64,000 nucleotides of DNA, from positions 2,684,001 to 2,748,000 of the forward strand of contig NZ_CP031413.1 of assembly GCF_003367355.1 (NCBI RefSeq), read 5' to 3'. The translations under genes were made by a program, and so were the position numbers. Shown here piece by piece: positions 8,795 to 16,364 of this stretch. Below the pieces are notes generated by a model, which did no database searches, was not told the DNA's origin, and worked only from the letters and a program-made list of their open reading frames with translations. The stretch's first letter is position 1. Each line of letters opens with the position of its first letter. The stretch comes from Lysobacter sp. TY2-98 (GTDB lineage Bacteria > Pseudomonadota > Gammaproteobacteria > Xanthomonadales > Xanthomonadaceae).

Positions 8795-9586
8795 ATGTTC
8801 TTCCGCGCGCGACCGCCGCGCAGCGCACCGCCCCCGGTGCGCGAGCCGTTGCGGGTCGTGCTGCCGGACGGACGCGTGGTCGAGGTCAAGCGCGTCGACA
8901 ACCGGCGCGTCCGCGGCCTGCGACTGACGGTGACCGAGCGCGGCATCCGGCTCACGGTGCCGCCGCGTACCAGCGACCGCCGCGCGCGCGCGTTCGTGCA
9001 GGAACACGCGGCGTGGCTGGCGGGCCAGCTCGCACACACGTTCGGCACCGTTCAACCGCTCGAGATCGGCGCCAGTGCGACGCTGCCGCTACGTGGCGTC
9101 GACGCACCGCTGCAGTGGCGCGACGGCCGTTTCCTGCGGGTCGAGCTCGATGGCGATGCCGTCGTCGCGACGCTGCCGCCGGCGATCGCCGAAGCCGCCG
9201 TGCGCAAGGCGTTCTCGAACTTCTATCTCGGCCAGGCACGCGCCGACGTCGGCCGCTGGATGCCCCGGTATCTGCCGACGCTGCCGCGCCCGCCGAAGGC
9301 GGTGACGATCCGCCCGCTGACGTCGCTGTGGGGCTCGCTCGCGCCCGACGACCGCATGCGCCTCGACCTCGCCCTCGTGCTCGCGCCGCCCGCGGCGTTC
9401 GAGTACGTGCTGGTGCACGAGCTCTGCCACCTCATCCAAGCGAACCACTCGGCCGCATTCTGGGACGAGGTCGAGCAGCGCTATCCCGAGTGGGAGCCGC
9501 AGCGCGAGCTGCTACGGTCCCGTGGCCGCCCCATCAAGGCCGCGTTGCGCGCGGTCTGCGAGATGCCGGGGATCCCGCATCACTGA
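8795..9586 (+). CDS. YgjP-like zinc metallohydrolase (M48/SprT-like)
   Basis: A 263-residue protein. The zinc site HELCH (208-212) followed by His218 gives the HExxH-x5-H pattern of the YgjP/DUF45 family. An SLWGS-like block at about 177-181 is also typical of the family. Substrate is unknown; relatives are described as putative metal-dependent hydrolases. The first 20 residues are Arg/Pro-rich. There is no signal peptide, so it acts in the cytoplasm. The start lies 7 bases after the rdgC stop, which suggests an operon. Confidence 0.88.
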   Translation: MFFRARPPRSAPPPVREPLRVVLPDGRVVEVKRVDNRRVRGLRLTVTERGIRLTVPPRTSDRRARAFVQEHAAWLAGQLAHTFGTVQPLEIGASATLPLRGVDAPLQWRDGRFLRVELDGDAVVATLPPAIAEAAVRKAFSNFYLGQARADVGRWMPRYLPTLPRPPKAVTIRPLTSLWGSLAPDDRMRLDLALVLAPPAAFEYVLVHELCHLIQANHSAAFWDEVEQRYPEWEPQRELLRSRGRPIKAALRAVCEMPGIPHH

Positions 9587-9856
9587 ATGCCATCGGCACG
9601 GATTCGCATGGCCGTGCCCGCCTGAATGCGCACGTCACAGCTGCGACCGAGCAGCGCCTAAAACGTGCACTGCGTGCGAAACGGCCATCGTTTTTTCGTG
9701 GGTTTGCAGTTAAGGCGAGCGGGACCGTGGACCGTGACGAGGCGGCAAAAATTTCCACGCCGGCGCAGGCTTTTCTGTGAAAACACTCGCGCGCGAATGC
9801 TGCCTACGGCCGCTTGGATTCGCAAAGTATTCATCCTTGTGCGTTGCGCGCGAATT

Positions 9857-9872
9857 CGTGACGTGTGTCACG
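9857..9872. promoter_or_regulatory. CRP/Clp-like palindrome upstream of the Fap-like operon
   Basis: CGTGACGTGTGTCACG is a perfect palindrome with 6-base arms and a 4-base centre. It contains GTGA-N6-TCAC, the core of CRP/Clp-family sites (Clp is the Xanthomonadaceae c-di-GMP-responsive CRP homologue). It directly abuts the sigma-54-type promoter at 9875. The remainder of the 9587-9958 gap holds no visible gene. Confidence 0.5.
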
Positions 9873-9874
9873 GG

Positions 9875-9891
9875 TTGGCACGGGATATGCG
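9875..9891 (+). promoter_or_regulatory. Sigma-54 (-24/-12) promoter of the Fap-like operon
   Basis: TTGGCACGGGATATGCG matches the RpoN consensus TGGCACG-N4-TTGC closely, with GG (9877-9878) and GC (9889-9890) exactly 10 bases apart. Predicted transcription start is about 9902, giving a leader of about 57 bases that carries an AGGAG ribosome-binding site at 9947-9951. Confidence 0.6.
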
Positions 9892-9958
9892 ATGAGGGCG
9901 ATGCGTCCGAAACGGGGCGCTTCCTCCCCTGCAATACGACATCTCCAGGAGACACCTC

Positions 9959-10867
9959 ATGCGCAAGACTCTCATTGCTGCTTCCGTCGCGCTGGCGTTC
10001 GGCCTCGTCGCAGCTCCCGCGTTCGCCCAGTCCATCACGGACTCCGCCAACGACAATTCCCGCAACACCGTCGGCCTGCTCGCGGTTGATAACTCCGTCA
10101 ATGACGCGCTGAACGACAACTCCACCAACAACTCGAACAACGACAACCGTTCGGGCTTCAACAACAACTCGACCAACGACTCGCACGACGACAACTCGAC
10201 CGACAACAGCGCGCAGCTGGGCATCCTCGGCGCCGCCGCGAACAACGGCGCGACCGCCGTCTCGAACGTCTCCGACTCGTTCAACACCAATACCGCGGTC
10301 GCCAGCTCGGTGCTGGTCGGCTCCGTGAGCGGCAATGGCTTCGGCCAGGTCGGCAACTACGCCGACAACAGCGGCGACAGCCGCGGCGGTCGTGGCGGCT
10401 CGGCCACGGGCGTGGGCCTCGGCCTGGGCATCGGCGCCAGTGGTAGCAACGACGGCGCGGACGGCCGTGGTGGCCGTGGCGGTCGTGGCGGCCGTGGCGG
10501 TGACGCGACCTCGTCCGACGGCACGTTGGCCATCCTCCCGATCATTGCTGCGGTCAGCAGCGGCTCCTCCGACGCGGACGGCGGCGACGGCGGCGACGGC
10601 GGCAACGGCGGCAGCGGCACCGGTGGCTCGAACAGCTCGGGCGACGCCGGTGGCATCGGCAGCGGCACCGGCCTCGCCGCCGGTGGCGACGGTGCGTCGA
10701 GTGGCGACGCCTATGCCGACGCAGGCGCGTTCGACATGTCGAACCAGGCGAACGGTACGGCCAATGCGGCAGCCGGGATCATGGTCATCGGCCAGAACAG
10801 CGGCGCGCAGTCGATGGTCCAGCAGGCGGTCACGGTGCAGTCCAACCTCAACGTGGGCGGTCACTGA
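9959..10867 (+). CDS. Secreted Asn- then Gly-rich low-complexity protein, candidate amyloid/adhesin subunit
   Basis: A 302-residue exported protein and first gene of a five-gene operon. The signal peptide (1-23) ends APAFA. Residues about 25-75 are rich in Asn, Asp and Ser. A block at about 140-240 is built from GGRGG, GGDGG and GSGTGG runs. The last 60 residues return to an Asn/Gln/Ala pattern (QANGTANAAAG, VIGQNSGAQS) resembling the repeats of Fap-type functional amyloids. It has no Cys and almost no bulky hydrophobic core. In Pseudomonas, fap operons encode secreted amyloid subunits next to a C39 peptidase and the FapF pore, as here, so a structural-fibre or matrix role is inferred. It has no LDxLRGG motif, unlike the next exported protein. 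Strong AGGAG site 7 bases before the ATG. Confidence 0.75.
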   Translation: MRKTLIAASVALAFGLVAAPAFAQSITDSANDNSRNTVGLLAVDNSVNDALNDNSTNNSNNDNRSGFNNNSTNDSHDDNSTDNSAQLGILGAAANNGATAVSNVSDSFNTNTAVASSVLVGSVSGNGFGQVGNYADNSGDSRGGRGGSATGVGLGLGIGASGSNDGADGRGGRGGRGGRGGDATSSDGTLAILPIIAAVSSGSSDADGGDGGDGGNGGSGTGGSNSSGDAGGIGSGTGLAAGGDGASSGDAYADAGAFDMSNQANGTANAAAGIMVIGQNSGAQSMVQQAVTVQSNLNVGGH

Positions 10868-10877
10868 GTCCGGTCCG

Positions 10878-10936
10878 GATGCGCGGCTTCGGCCGCGCAT
10901 CTCCGGTTTCGACGCCGGCGGGGTTCGCCCCGCCGG
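10878..10936 (+). promoter_or_regulatory. Tandem UUCG-loop hairpins between the first two Fap-like genes
   Basis: Two perfect hairpins with TTCG tetraloops: 10878-10887 with 10892-10901 (10 base pairs) and 10915-10923 with 10928-10936 (9 base pairs). Neither is followed by a T run. They fill most of the 93-base gap and could stabilise or partly terminate the message, making the first gene the most expressed. The second gene's AGGAG site follows at 10950. Confidence 0.5.
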
Positions 10937-10960
10937 TTCCGCCCCCGCCAGGAGACTGCC

Positions 10961-11401
10961 ATGCGACTGCATCTTCATGCGGTGCTCGTAATCGCCGGCG
11001 CGACCGCGCTCGTGGCTCCGGCCGCGTTTGCGGGCAACGTCGTCGATCCCCTCGTTGCACCCGTTGCCGCAGCGGCGGCCACCCAACTCGTTCCGGCTGC
11101 GACGTCCAACGCCGTCAATTCACTCGACGCGACGGCCATGACGACCGACGCGCTCGATGACCTGCGCGGCGGCACCGACATCAAGGACAGCTTCAACGTC
11201 ACCACCACGACCAACACGGCCGACAACGACGGCAACGTCAGCGGCAACACCGCACAGAACACCGTGAGCGGCGTGAACCTGGTCGACGGCGGGTCGTTCG
11301 GCAATGCCGCCGGCCTGAATACGGTCATCCAGAACAGCGGCAACAACGTGCTGATCCAGAACAGCACGGTCGTCAGCATCCAGTTCACGCCGTCGCCATG
11401 A
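10961..11401 (+). CDS. Small exported protein with LDDLRGG motif, candidate Fap-like subunit
   Basis: A 146-residue exported protein with a signal peptide ending AAFAG near residue 24. Residues 25-60 are Ala/Val/Thr-rich. LDDLRGG occupies 65-71. The C-terminal half is Asn/Thr-rich with alternating hydrophobics (NTVIQNSGNNVLIQNSTVV), as expected of a stacked beta or amyloid-forming segment. The same LD-x-LRGG motif occurs in the exported protein encoded at 12081, and the C39-like peptidase gene lies between the two, so this may be a substrate cut after GG; that is inference. The stop overlaps the next start (ATGA), so translation is coupled. No specific family is recognised with certainty. Confidence 0.75.
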   Translation: MRLHLHAVLVIAGATALVAPAAFAGNVVDPLVAPVAAAAATQLVPAATSNAVNSLDATAMTTDALDDLRGGTDIKDSFNVTTTTNTADNDGNVSGNTAQNTVSGVNLVDGGSFGNAAGLNTVIQNSGNNVLIQNSTVVSIQFTPSP

Positions 11402-12081
11402 GACACGGCGCTGCGCTGCTGCTGAGTCTGGGCCTGGGGTTCGCCACCCTCGCCGGGGCGACCACGATCGAGGTGCGTCCTCCGGGTCAGCGCTACGGCG
11501 TCGCCGTCACCAGCCTGAAGGAAGCGCGCTTTCGCACCACGGTGCGCCAGCAATACGACTTCAGCTGTGGCTCGGCGGCTGCCGCGACGCTGCTCACGTT
11601 CCAGTACGGACACCCGGTGAGCGAAGCCGACGTGTTCAAGCAGATGTTCACCACCGGCGATGCCAAGCGCATCCGCAAGGAAGGCTTCTCCATGCTCGAC
11701 ATGCGGCGCTACCTCGCGTCGCAGGGATACGAGGCCGATGGCTTCCAGCTGCCGCTGGACAAGCTCGAAGAAGAAGGCGTGCCCGCCATCGTGCTGCTCA
11801 ACGACCGCGGCTATCGCCACTTCGTGGTGGTGAAAGGCCTGCGCGGCGAGCGGGTGCTGCTCGGCGATCCGTCGCGGGGCACGCGTTCGATGACGCGCCG
11901 CCAGTTCGAAAAGTTGTGGGACAACCGAGTGCTGTTCGTGGTGCACAACCGCCGCGAATTCGCGCAATTCAACCGACCGGCCGACTGGCGCATCGCGCCG
12001 CCCGCACCGGTCGACACCGTCATCCGGCGCGAAGGCGTGCAGAACTTCGACATGCCCAAGCGCGGACCGGGAGACTTCTGA
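11398..12081 (+). CDS. C39-like cysteine peptidase, FapD-like
   Basis: A 227-residue exported protein with a signal peptide of about 21 residues. It carries the full papain-like C39 set: oxyanion Gln51, Cys57 (DFSCGSAA), His141 (YRHFVVVKG) and Asp157 (GDPSRG). C39 domains cleave leader peptides after a double glycine; stand-alone periplasmic versions include FapD of the Pseudomonas fap operon. It overlaps the preceding gene by ATGA and the next by TGATG, so all three are co-translated. The likely substrates are the two neighbours bearing LDxLRGG. The fold and catalytic residues are seen directly; the substrate assignment is inferred. Confidence 0.85.
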   Translation: MRHGAALLLSLGLGFATLAGATTIEVRPPGQRYGVAVTSLKEARFRTTVRQQYDFSCGSAAAATLLTFQYGHPVSEADVFKQMFTTGDAKRIRKEGFSMLDMRRYLASQGYEADGFQLPLDKLEEEGVPAIVLLNDRGYRHFVVVKGLRGERVLLGDPSRGTRSMTRRQFEKLWDNRVLFVVHNRREFAQFNRPADWRIAPPAPVDTVIRREGVQNFDMPKRGPGDF

Positions 12082-12839
12082 TGCGATTCCCTGCCCTGCT
12101 AGCCCCTGTTCTCTTCACCAGCCTGGTCTTTGCCGCGACGTCGCGCGCCGACGAGGTCGATCTCGGTCCGCCGATTCCGCAGGACCGTCTCGACAACCTG
12201 CGCGGCGGTTTCGACATGCCGTCCGGCATCACCGCCGGGTTCGGCTTCGAGCGCACCGTTACCGTCAACGGCCAGACCGTCATCACCCAGACCGTCACCA
12301 TTCCCGACGTCTCCAAGATCACCCAGGAACAGGTTAACCAGCTCACATCGCTGACCCAGAACAAGGCCGTGCAGATCGGCGGCGGCTCGGGCTCGACGAC
12401 CAGCAACGTGGCGACTTCGAACACATCCACCACGGCCACCACGCCGACGATCGCGACACCGGTGGTCAACACGCCGACGATTCCCGCGGTACCCGTGGTC
12501 GTGACGCCGACGGTCCCGACGACGCCGAGCATCCCGACGATTCCGACGATCCCGTCTACACCGGCCATCGCGCCGGCCATCGCGCCCACCGACAACACCG
12601 CGCTCGTCCCGAACGCGGGCACCACGGTACTGCCGAACACGGACATCGCGCTGATCCCGAACACCGGCACGTCGATCGTGCCGAACATGGGCACGCTGAT
12701 CATCCAGAACTCGCTGGACGGCCAGACCATCCAGGCGATGACGACCATTCACGCGGCCGTCAACACCCTGACTCTATTGCAGAACATCCACTTCACACAG
12801 TCGCTGACCGACTCGCTGCGTCTGGGCGGAAACCCCTGA
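12081..12839 (+). CDS. Exported Pro/Thr-repeat protein with LDNLRGG motif, candidate Fap-like subunit
   Basis: A 252-residue exported protein; the signal peptide ends near SRADE (about 23). LDNLRGG lies at 37-43, very close to the predicted mature N-terminus. Residues 48-90 are a beta-rich segment. About 110-180 is a Thr/Pro/Ile/Val repeat of the type PTIPTIPSTP. The C-terminal 80 residues contain PN-x-GT repeats, then GTLIIQNSLDGQTIQAMTTI and a hydrophobic end. The IIQNS block parallels VIQNS and LIQNS in the protein at 10961, linking the two. The ATG overlaps the peptidase stop by one base. It may be a minor or anchoring subunit; the function is inferred from context only. Confidence 0.75.
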   Translation: MRFPALLAPVLFTSLVFAATSRADEVDLGPPIPQDRLDNLRGGFDMPSGITAGFGFERTVTVNGQTVITQTVTIPDVSKITQEQVNQLTSLTQNKAVQIGGGSGSTTSNVATSNTSTTATTPTIATPVVNTPTIPAVPVVVTPTVPTTPSIPTIPTIPSTPAIAPAIAPTDNTALVPNAGTTVLPNTDIALIPNTGTSIVPNMGTLIIQNSLDGQTIQAMTTIHAAVNTLTLLQNIHFTQSLTDSLRLGGNP

Positions 12840-12875
12840 CGCCCCACCGCTCCACACAACCCGATGAGGATGCCG

Positions 12876-14327
12876 ATGTCACGGATGCTGCGTCGTCTCT
12901 CGCTCGCCGCTGCGATCTCACTGGCCATCGCCAGCCAGGCGCAAGCGCAAGAAGCGGATCGCGTTACCCAACTCGAAGCGCTCGTGCATGCACAGCAGGA
13001 CGAACTGGCCGCGATGAAACAGACGATGGACGCGCAGTCGCGCGACATCGCCGATCTTCGTCAACAACTCCACGATCGCGACCTCGACGCCCTGCGCGGC
13101 GAGGGTGCGCCCGCCGCCTCGCTGGCCGGTGCGGCGGCGACCGCGACCGGCGTGGTGTCGGCCGCGGCGACGCTGGACGCGATGACGCCGTTCGCGCCGC
13201 AGTCGCCGGGCGGCAGCGCGCCGTCCCACTTCGCGGCCGCGCCGCAGGCGCCTGGTGGGCAGGGCGGCGGGCAGGCGACGGGCCAACCGCCCGGCTCGCA
13301 GCCCACCGCGCAACAGCCCGTGGGACGCGCACCGACCGAAGAAAGCCAGCGGCCGCAGGTCGCGCAGATCTTCGACCAGCCGGGCGTGCTCACGCCGCAC
13401 GGCAAGTTCGTGCTCGAGCCGTCGTTGCAGGTGGGCTATTCGGCGACCGATCGCGTCGCGCTGATCGGCTACACCATCATCCCGGCGATCCTGATCGGCC
13501 TGATCGACGTGCGCCAGGTCAAGGCGACCGCCGCGACCGCGACGCTCACCGGTCGCTGGGGCGTGACCAATCGCTTCGAGCTGGAAGGCCGCGTTCCCTA
13601 CCTCTACGCGAACACCGACACGATCAGCCGCGAGATCTTCACCGGTTCCGCGACCGACCGCGTCTTCACCACGCATGGCAGCGGCCTGGGCGACGTCGAA
13701 ATGACGGCGCGCTACCAGTTCAACCAGGGCGGCCCGGACAAGGCCTACTGGGTCGGCTGGCTGCGCTACAAGTCGCGCACCGGCAAGGACATCTTCGAGG
13801 TTCCGACCGACTGCGTGACGCGCTGCGTCGACAACGCGACCGGCACGGGCCTGCCGCTGGAACTGCCGACCGGCACCGGCTTCGCCGCGATCCAGCCGGG
13901 CGTCACCTGGCTGTATGCGTCCGATCCGGTCGTGTTCTTCGGCGGCTTCAGCTATCTGCACAACTTCGAGCGCCACGACGTCCAACGCACCGTGCTGACC
14001 GGCGCGCCCGAAGGCTTCCCGCAGACGACGACCGAACCGCTGGGCGACATCAAGGCGGGCGACCAGCTCGGCTTCAACGTCGGCATGGGCCTCGCGCTCA
14101 ACGAGAAGGCCGCGATCTCGTTCGGCTACGACATGTCGTGGGTCGACAAGATCAAGCAGAACGGCGAACCGCTGCCGGGCTCGGCGCGCCTGATCCTGGG
14201 CACCCTGCTGATCGGCGGCTCGTACACGTTCAACGAGCACGTCAGCCTCAACCTGTCGCTGGGCGTCGGCGTGACCCGCGACACCCCGGACACCACCTTC
14301 ACCGCGCGCGTGCCGGTGACGTTCTGA
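12876..14327 (+). CDS. FapF-like outer-membrane beta-barrel transporter
   Basis: A 483-residue protein. The signal peptide (1-24) ends in QAQA. Residues 27-72 form a coiled coil with regular Leu/Met heptads; LDALRGEG follows at 70-77. About 75-165 is a Pro/Gly/Gln/Ala linker. About 166-483 is a beta-barrel with alternating aromatic strands, ending VPVTF with the terminal Phe of outer-membrane proteins. FapF of Pseudomonas has the same order of secretion signal, coiled coil, plug and barrel, and exports Fap amyloid subunits; the barrel also resembles the MetA-pathway phenol-degradation porin family. The ATG at 12876 is preferred because GAGG lies 6 bases upstream; ATG at 12864 is an alternative. 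It ends the operon, followed by a terminator. Confidence 0.85.
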   Translation: MSRMLRRLSLAAAISLAIASQAQAQEADRVTQLEALVHAQQDELAAMKQTMDAQSRDIADLRQQLHDRDLDALRGEGAPAASLAGAAATATGVVSAAATLDAMTPFAPQSPGGSAPSHFAAAPQAPGGQGGGQATGQPPGSQPTAQQPVGRAPTEESQRPQVAQIFDQPGVLTPHGKFVLEPSLQVGYSATDRVALIGYTIIPAILIGLIDVRQVKATAATATLTGRWGVTNRFELEGRVPYLYANTDTISREIFTGSATDRVFTTHGSGLGDVEMTARYQFNQGGPDKAYWVGWLRYKSRTGKDIFEVPTDCVTRCVDNATGTGLPLELPTGTGFAAIQPGVTWLYASDPVVFFGGFSYLHNFERHDVQRTVLTGAPEGFPQTTTEPLGDIKAGDQLGFNVGMGLALNEKAAISFGYDMSWVDKIKQNGEPLPGSARLILGTLLIGGSYTFNEHVSLNLSLGVGVTRDTPDTTFTARVPVTF

Positions 14328-14360
14328 TTTACCCGCCCCCGCCGAACGTCACCGCAGCGA

Positions 14361-14385
14361 CCCCGCGCCCCGGCGCGGGGTTTTT
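14361..14385 (+). terminator. Terminator of the Fap-like operon
   Basis: CCCCGCGC (14361-14368), loop CCCG, GCGCGGGG (14373-14380), then TTTTT. It sits 33 bases after the FapF-like stop and just before the stop of the convergent hydrolase gene. Confidence 0.85.
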
Positions 14386-14395
14386 CTTTGCGCGC

Positions 14396-15244
14396 TCAGC
14401 GCTCGCCGTGCAGGAACGGACCGATCGCGTCCGCGACCGCGTCCGGCAGTTCCATGTGCAGGTGATGCCCGCCCTCGATGCCGACGAGCTCGACGTCGCG
14501 CAATCGCGCCGCACGCCCATCCCGCGCTTCGGCGGGGAAAAAGCGGAACGCCGGCACCGCATGCACCAGCCGCACGGGGCATTCGATGGCGGCGATGACG
14601 TCGCGCATCTGCCCTTCGGTCATGCGCACCGCGGTCGGTCGTGTGAGGCGTGCGTCGCTGCGCCAGGTGAACCCGCCTTCCGGCGCCGGCGCGAGTCCGC
14701 GTTCGACGATCGGTCGCGCCGCGAGCTCGGTGAGGCCACCGGCCTGCAGACGCGCGCGCACCGCGGTGGCGACGTCGGGAAACACGCGACGCCGCGCACC
14801 CGCCGGTTCGCCGTGCACCGCGAACGCTTCGCGCAGGCGGATCGCGGTGCGGTCCTCGGCTTCGACGAGGCCACCGAGCGCTTCGATCAGCGCCATGCGT
14901 TCGATGCGTTCCGGGGCGGCCGCGGCGACCAGCGTCGACGTCGCGCCGCCCATGGAATGCCCGAGCAGCGAGAACCGCGACCAGCCGAGCGCATCCGCCA
15001 CCGACAACACCGCGCGTGCCGCCGCGACCAGCGTGTAGTCGGCGGACGGCGGCAGATGCGCGCTGGCGCCGTGGCCGGGTAGATCGATCGCGACGAGATC
15101 GAGTCCGGCCAAGCGCGACGACAGCGGCAGGAAGCTCGCCGCGTTGTCGAGCCAGCCGTGCAACGCGAGCACCGGCGCACCGCCGTGGCCGAAGCGCAGG
15201 CCGGCGAGCCGACCGAACGGCGTATCGAGCGTGATCTCGCGCAT
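14396..15244 (-). CDS. Alpha/beta-fold hydrolase
   Basis: A 282-residue cytoplasmic hydrolase. The oxyanion block LALHGWLDN is near residues 26-34, the nucleophile Ser97 is in GHSMGG, and the catalytic His is in the GGHHLHME segment near 265. These place it in the alpha/beta hydrolase superfamily; the substrate cannot be predicted. The ATG overlaps the hemH stop (ATGA), so it is translated from the hemH message. Its link with heme synthesis is positional only. Confidence 0.88.
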   Translation of the reverse strand: MREITLDTPFGRLAGLRFGHGGAPVLALHGWLDNAASFLPLSSRLAGLDLVAIDLPGHGASAHLPPSADYTLVAAARAVLSVADALGWSRFSLLGHSMGGATSTLVAAAAPERIERMALIEALGGLVEAEDRTAIRLREAFAVHGEPAGARRRVFPDVATAVRARLQAGGLTELAARPIVERGLAPAPEGGFTWRSDARLTRPTAVRMTEGQMRDVIAAIECPVRLVHAVPAFRFFPAEARDGRAARLRDVELVGIEGGHHLHMELPDAVADAIGPFLHGER

Positions 15245-16218
15245 CAGTCCGCCAGCGCGCGGCGCGCGAGATCGGCGAGCGCGCGGGCATGCGCCGGCGC
15301 GTCGTTGAGGCAGGGGATGTACTGCATCCGGCCGCCGGCCTGCGCGAACTCGTGCGCGAGCATCTCGGCGATTTCCTCGAGCGTTTCGAGGCAGTCGACC
15401 GCAAAGCCGGGGCAGACGACGTCCACGTCGACCACACCGCGCGTGGCGAGCGCCAGCAGCGTGTCGCGCGTCGACGGCCCGATCCACTTCTCCTTTCCGA
15501 ACTGCGACTGGTACGCCAGCGACCACTGCGCCGCATCGAGCCCGAGCGCTTCGGCAATGGCGCGCGACGACGCCTCGCAGTGCTGCTGGTACGGATCGCC
15601 GCGGCGCACGAAGCGCTCGGGCAGCCCGTGATACGAGAACAGCAGGTGGCGATCGCCCGACGTCGCTTCGCGCGCGGCGCGCACGCTGTCCGCAATCGCG
15701 TGTACCCAGCCGGCGTCGAGGTGGTAGTCCCCGATCACGCGCGGCTTCAGCACGTCCATGCGCGCGACGACGTCTTCGACGGAAGCGGTGGTCGACGTCG
15801 AGTACTGCGGATACAGCGGCAACATGACGACGCGCGCGTAGCCTTCGCGCTCCAGCTGCGCAAGCACGCCCTGCAGCTTCGGTTCGCCATAGCGCATCGC
15901 GTCGACGACGTGGACATCGGGCATTTCCGCCTGCACCGCGCGCCCAAGGCGACGCGTGTAGACCGCGAGCGGCGAACCGCCGTCGGGCCCGTCCATCCAG
16001 ATCGATGCGTACTTCTTCGCGACCGGTCCGCCACGCAGTGGCAGGATCACGAAGTGCAGCAGCGGGCACCAGATCCAGCGCGTCAGGTCGACGACGCGGT
16101 GGTCATGCAGGAATTCGGAGAGATAACGTCGCACGGCGGCCGGCGTCGGCGCGTCGGGCGTGCCGAGGTTGGCCAGGACGAGCGCGGTGCGTGGTGGGGC
16201 GTCGGAACTCATCCGCAT
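15244..16218 (-). CDS. hemH: Ferrochelatase HemH
   Basis: A 324-residue enzyme inserting Fe2+ into protoporphyrin IX, the last step of heme synthesis. The family signature LLFSYHGLP has the metal-site His197; Glu278 (CLETLEE) is the other conserved metal/porphyrin ligand. The N-terminal VLANLGTP is also diagnostic. Length fits bacterial ferrochelatases. ATGs at 16218 and 16212 are both possible. It is the first gene of a two-gene unit with the alpha/beta hydrolase and is divergent from the SYLF-domain gene. Confidence 0.96.
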   Translation of the reverse strand: MRMSSDAPPRTALVLANLGTPDAPTPAAVRRYLSEFLHDHRVVDLTRWIWCPLLHFVILPLRGGPVAKKYASIWMDGPDGGSPLAVYTRRLGRAVQAEMPDVHVVDAMRYGEPKLQGVLAQLEREGYARVVMLPLYPQYSTSTTASVEDVVARMDVLKPRVIGDYHLDAGWVHAIADSVRAAREATSGDRHLLFSYHGLPERFVRRGDPYQQHCEASSRAIAEALGLDAAQWSLAYQSQFGKEKWIGPSTRDTLLALATRGVVDVDVVCPGFAVDCLETLEEIAEMLAHEFAQAGGRMQYIPCLNDAPAHARALADLARRALAD

Positions 16219-16308
16219 AGCATGACAGCGCCACCGACCGCGGCGTGCCGGCGCCGTCGCAACGCGTCGTCGCCGCTGCGATCGCGATGGATCGGTCGCA
16301 CCGGTTGC

Positions 16309-16336
16309 TTGATATTCATCGCAGGCTCACTAGCCT
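16309..16336 (+). promoter_or_regulatory. Sigma-70-type promoter for the SYLF gene
   Basis: TTGATA (16309-16314), a 16-base spacer and TAGCCT (16331-16336), ending 28 bases before the ATG at 16365. The matches to both hexamers are moderate. Confidence 0.4.
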
Positions 16337-16364
16337 GAACCATCCGTTCCTTCCGGTATCCGCC

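Noticed and set aside
6808-9048. A 746-codon minus-strand frame across ttcA and rdgC
   Set aside because: It is the antisense shadow of two well-identified genes; no start signal or domain content.
9665-9895. Short plus-strand frame before the Fap-like operon
   Set aside because: It has no ribosome-binding site and runs through the palindrome and the sigma-54 promoter.
10383-10630. GGCGGC-rich repeats, considered as a CRISPR or a REP array
   Set aside because: They follow codon periodicity for GGRGG and GGDGG repeats within an open reading frame.
14396-16069. A single 557-residue minus-strand protein
   Set aside because: Its first 275 residues are the hemH gene read in another frame; only the part from 15244 is the real hydrolase.
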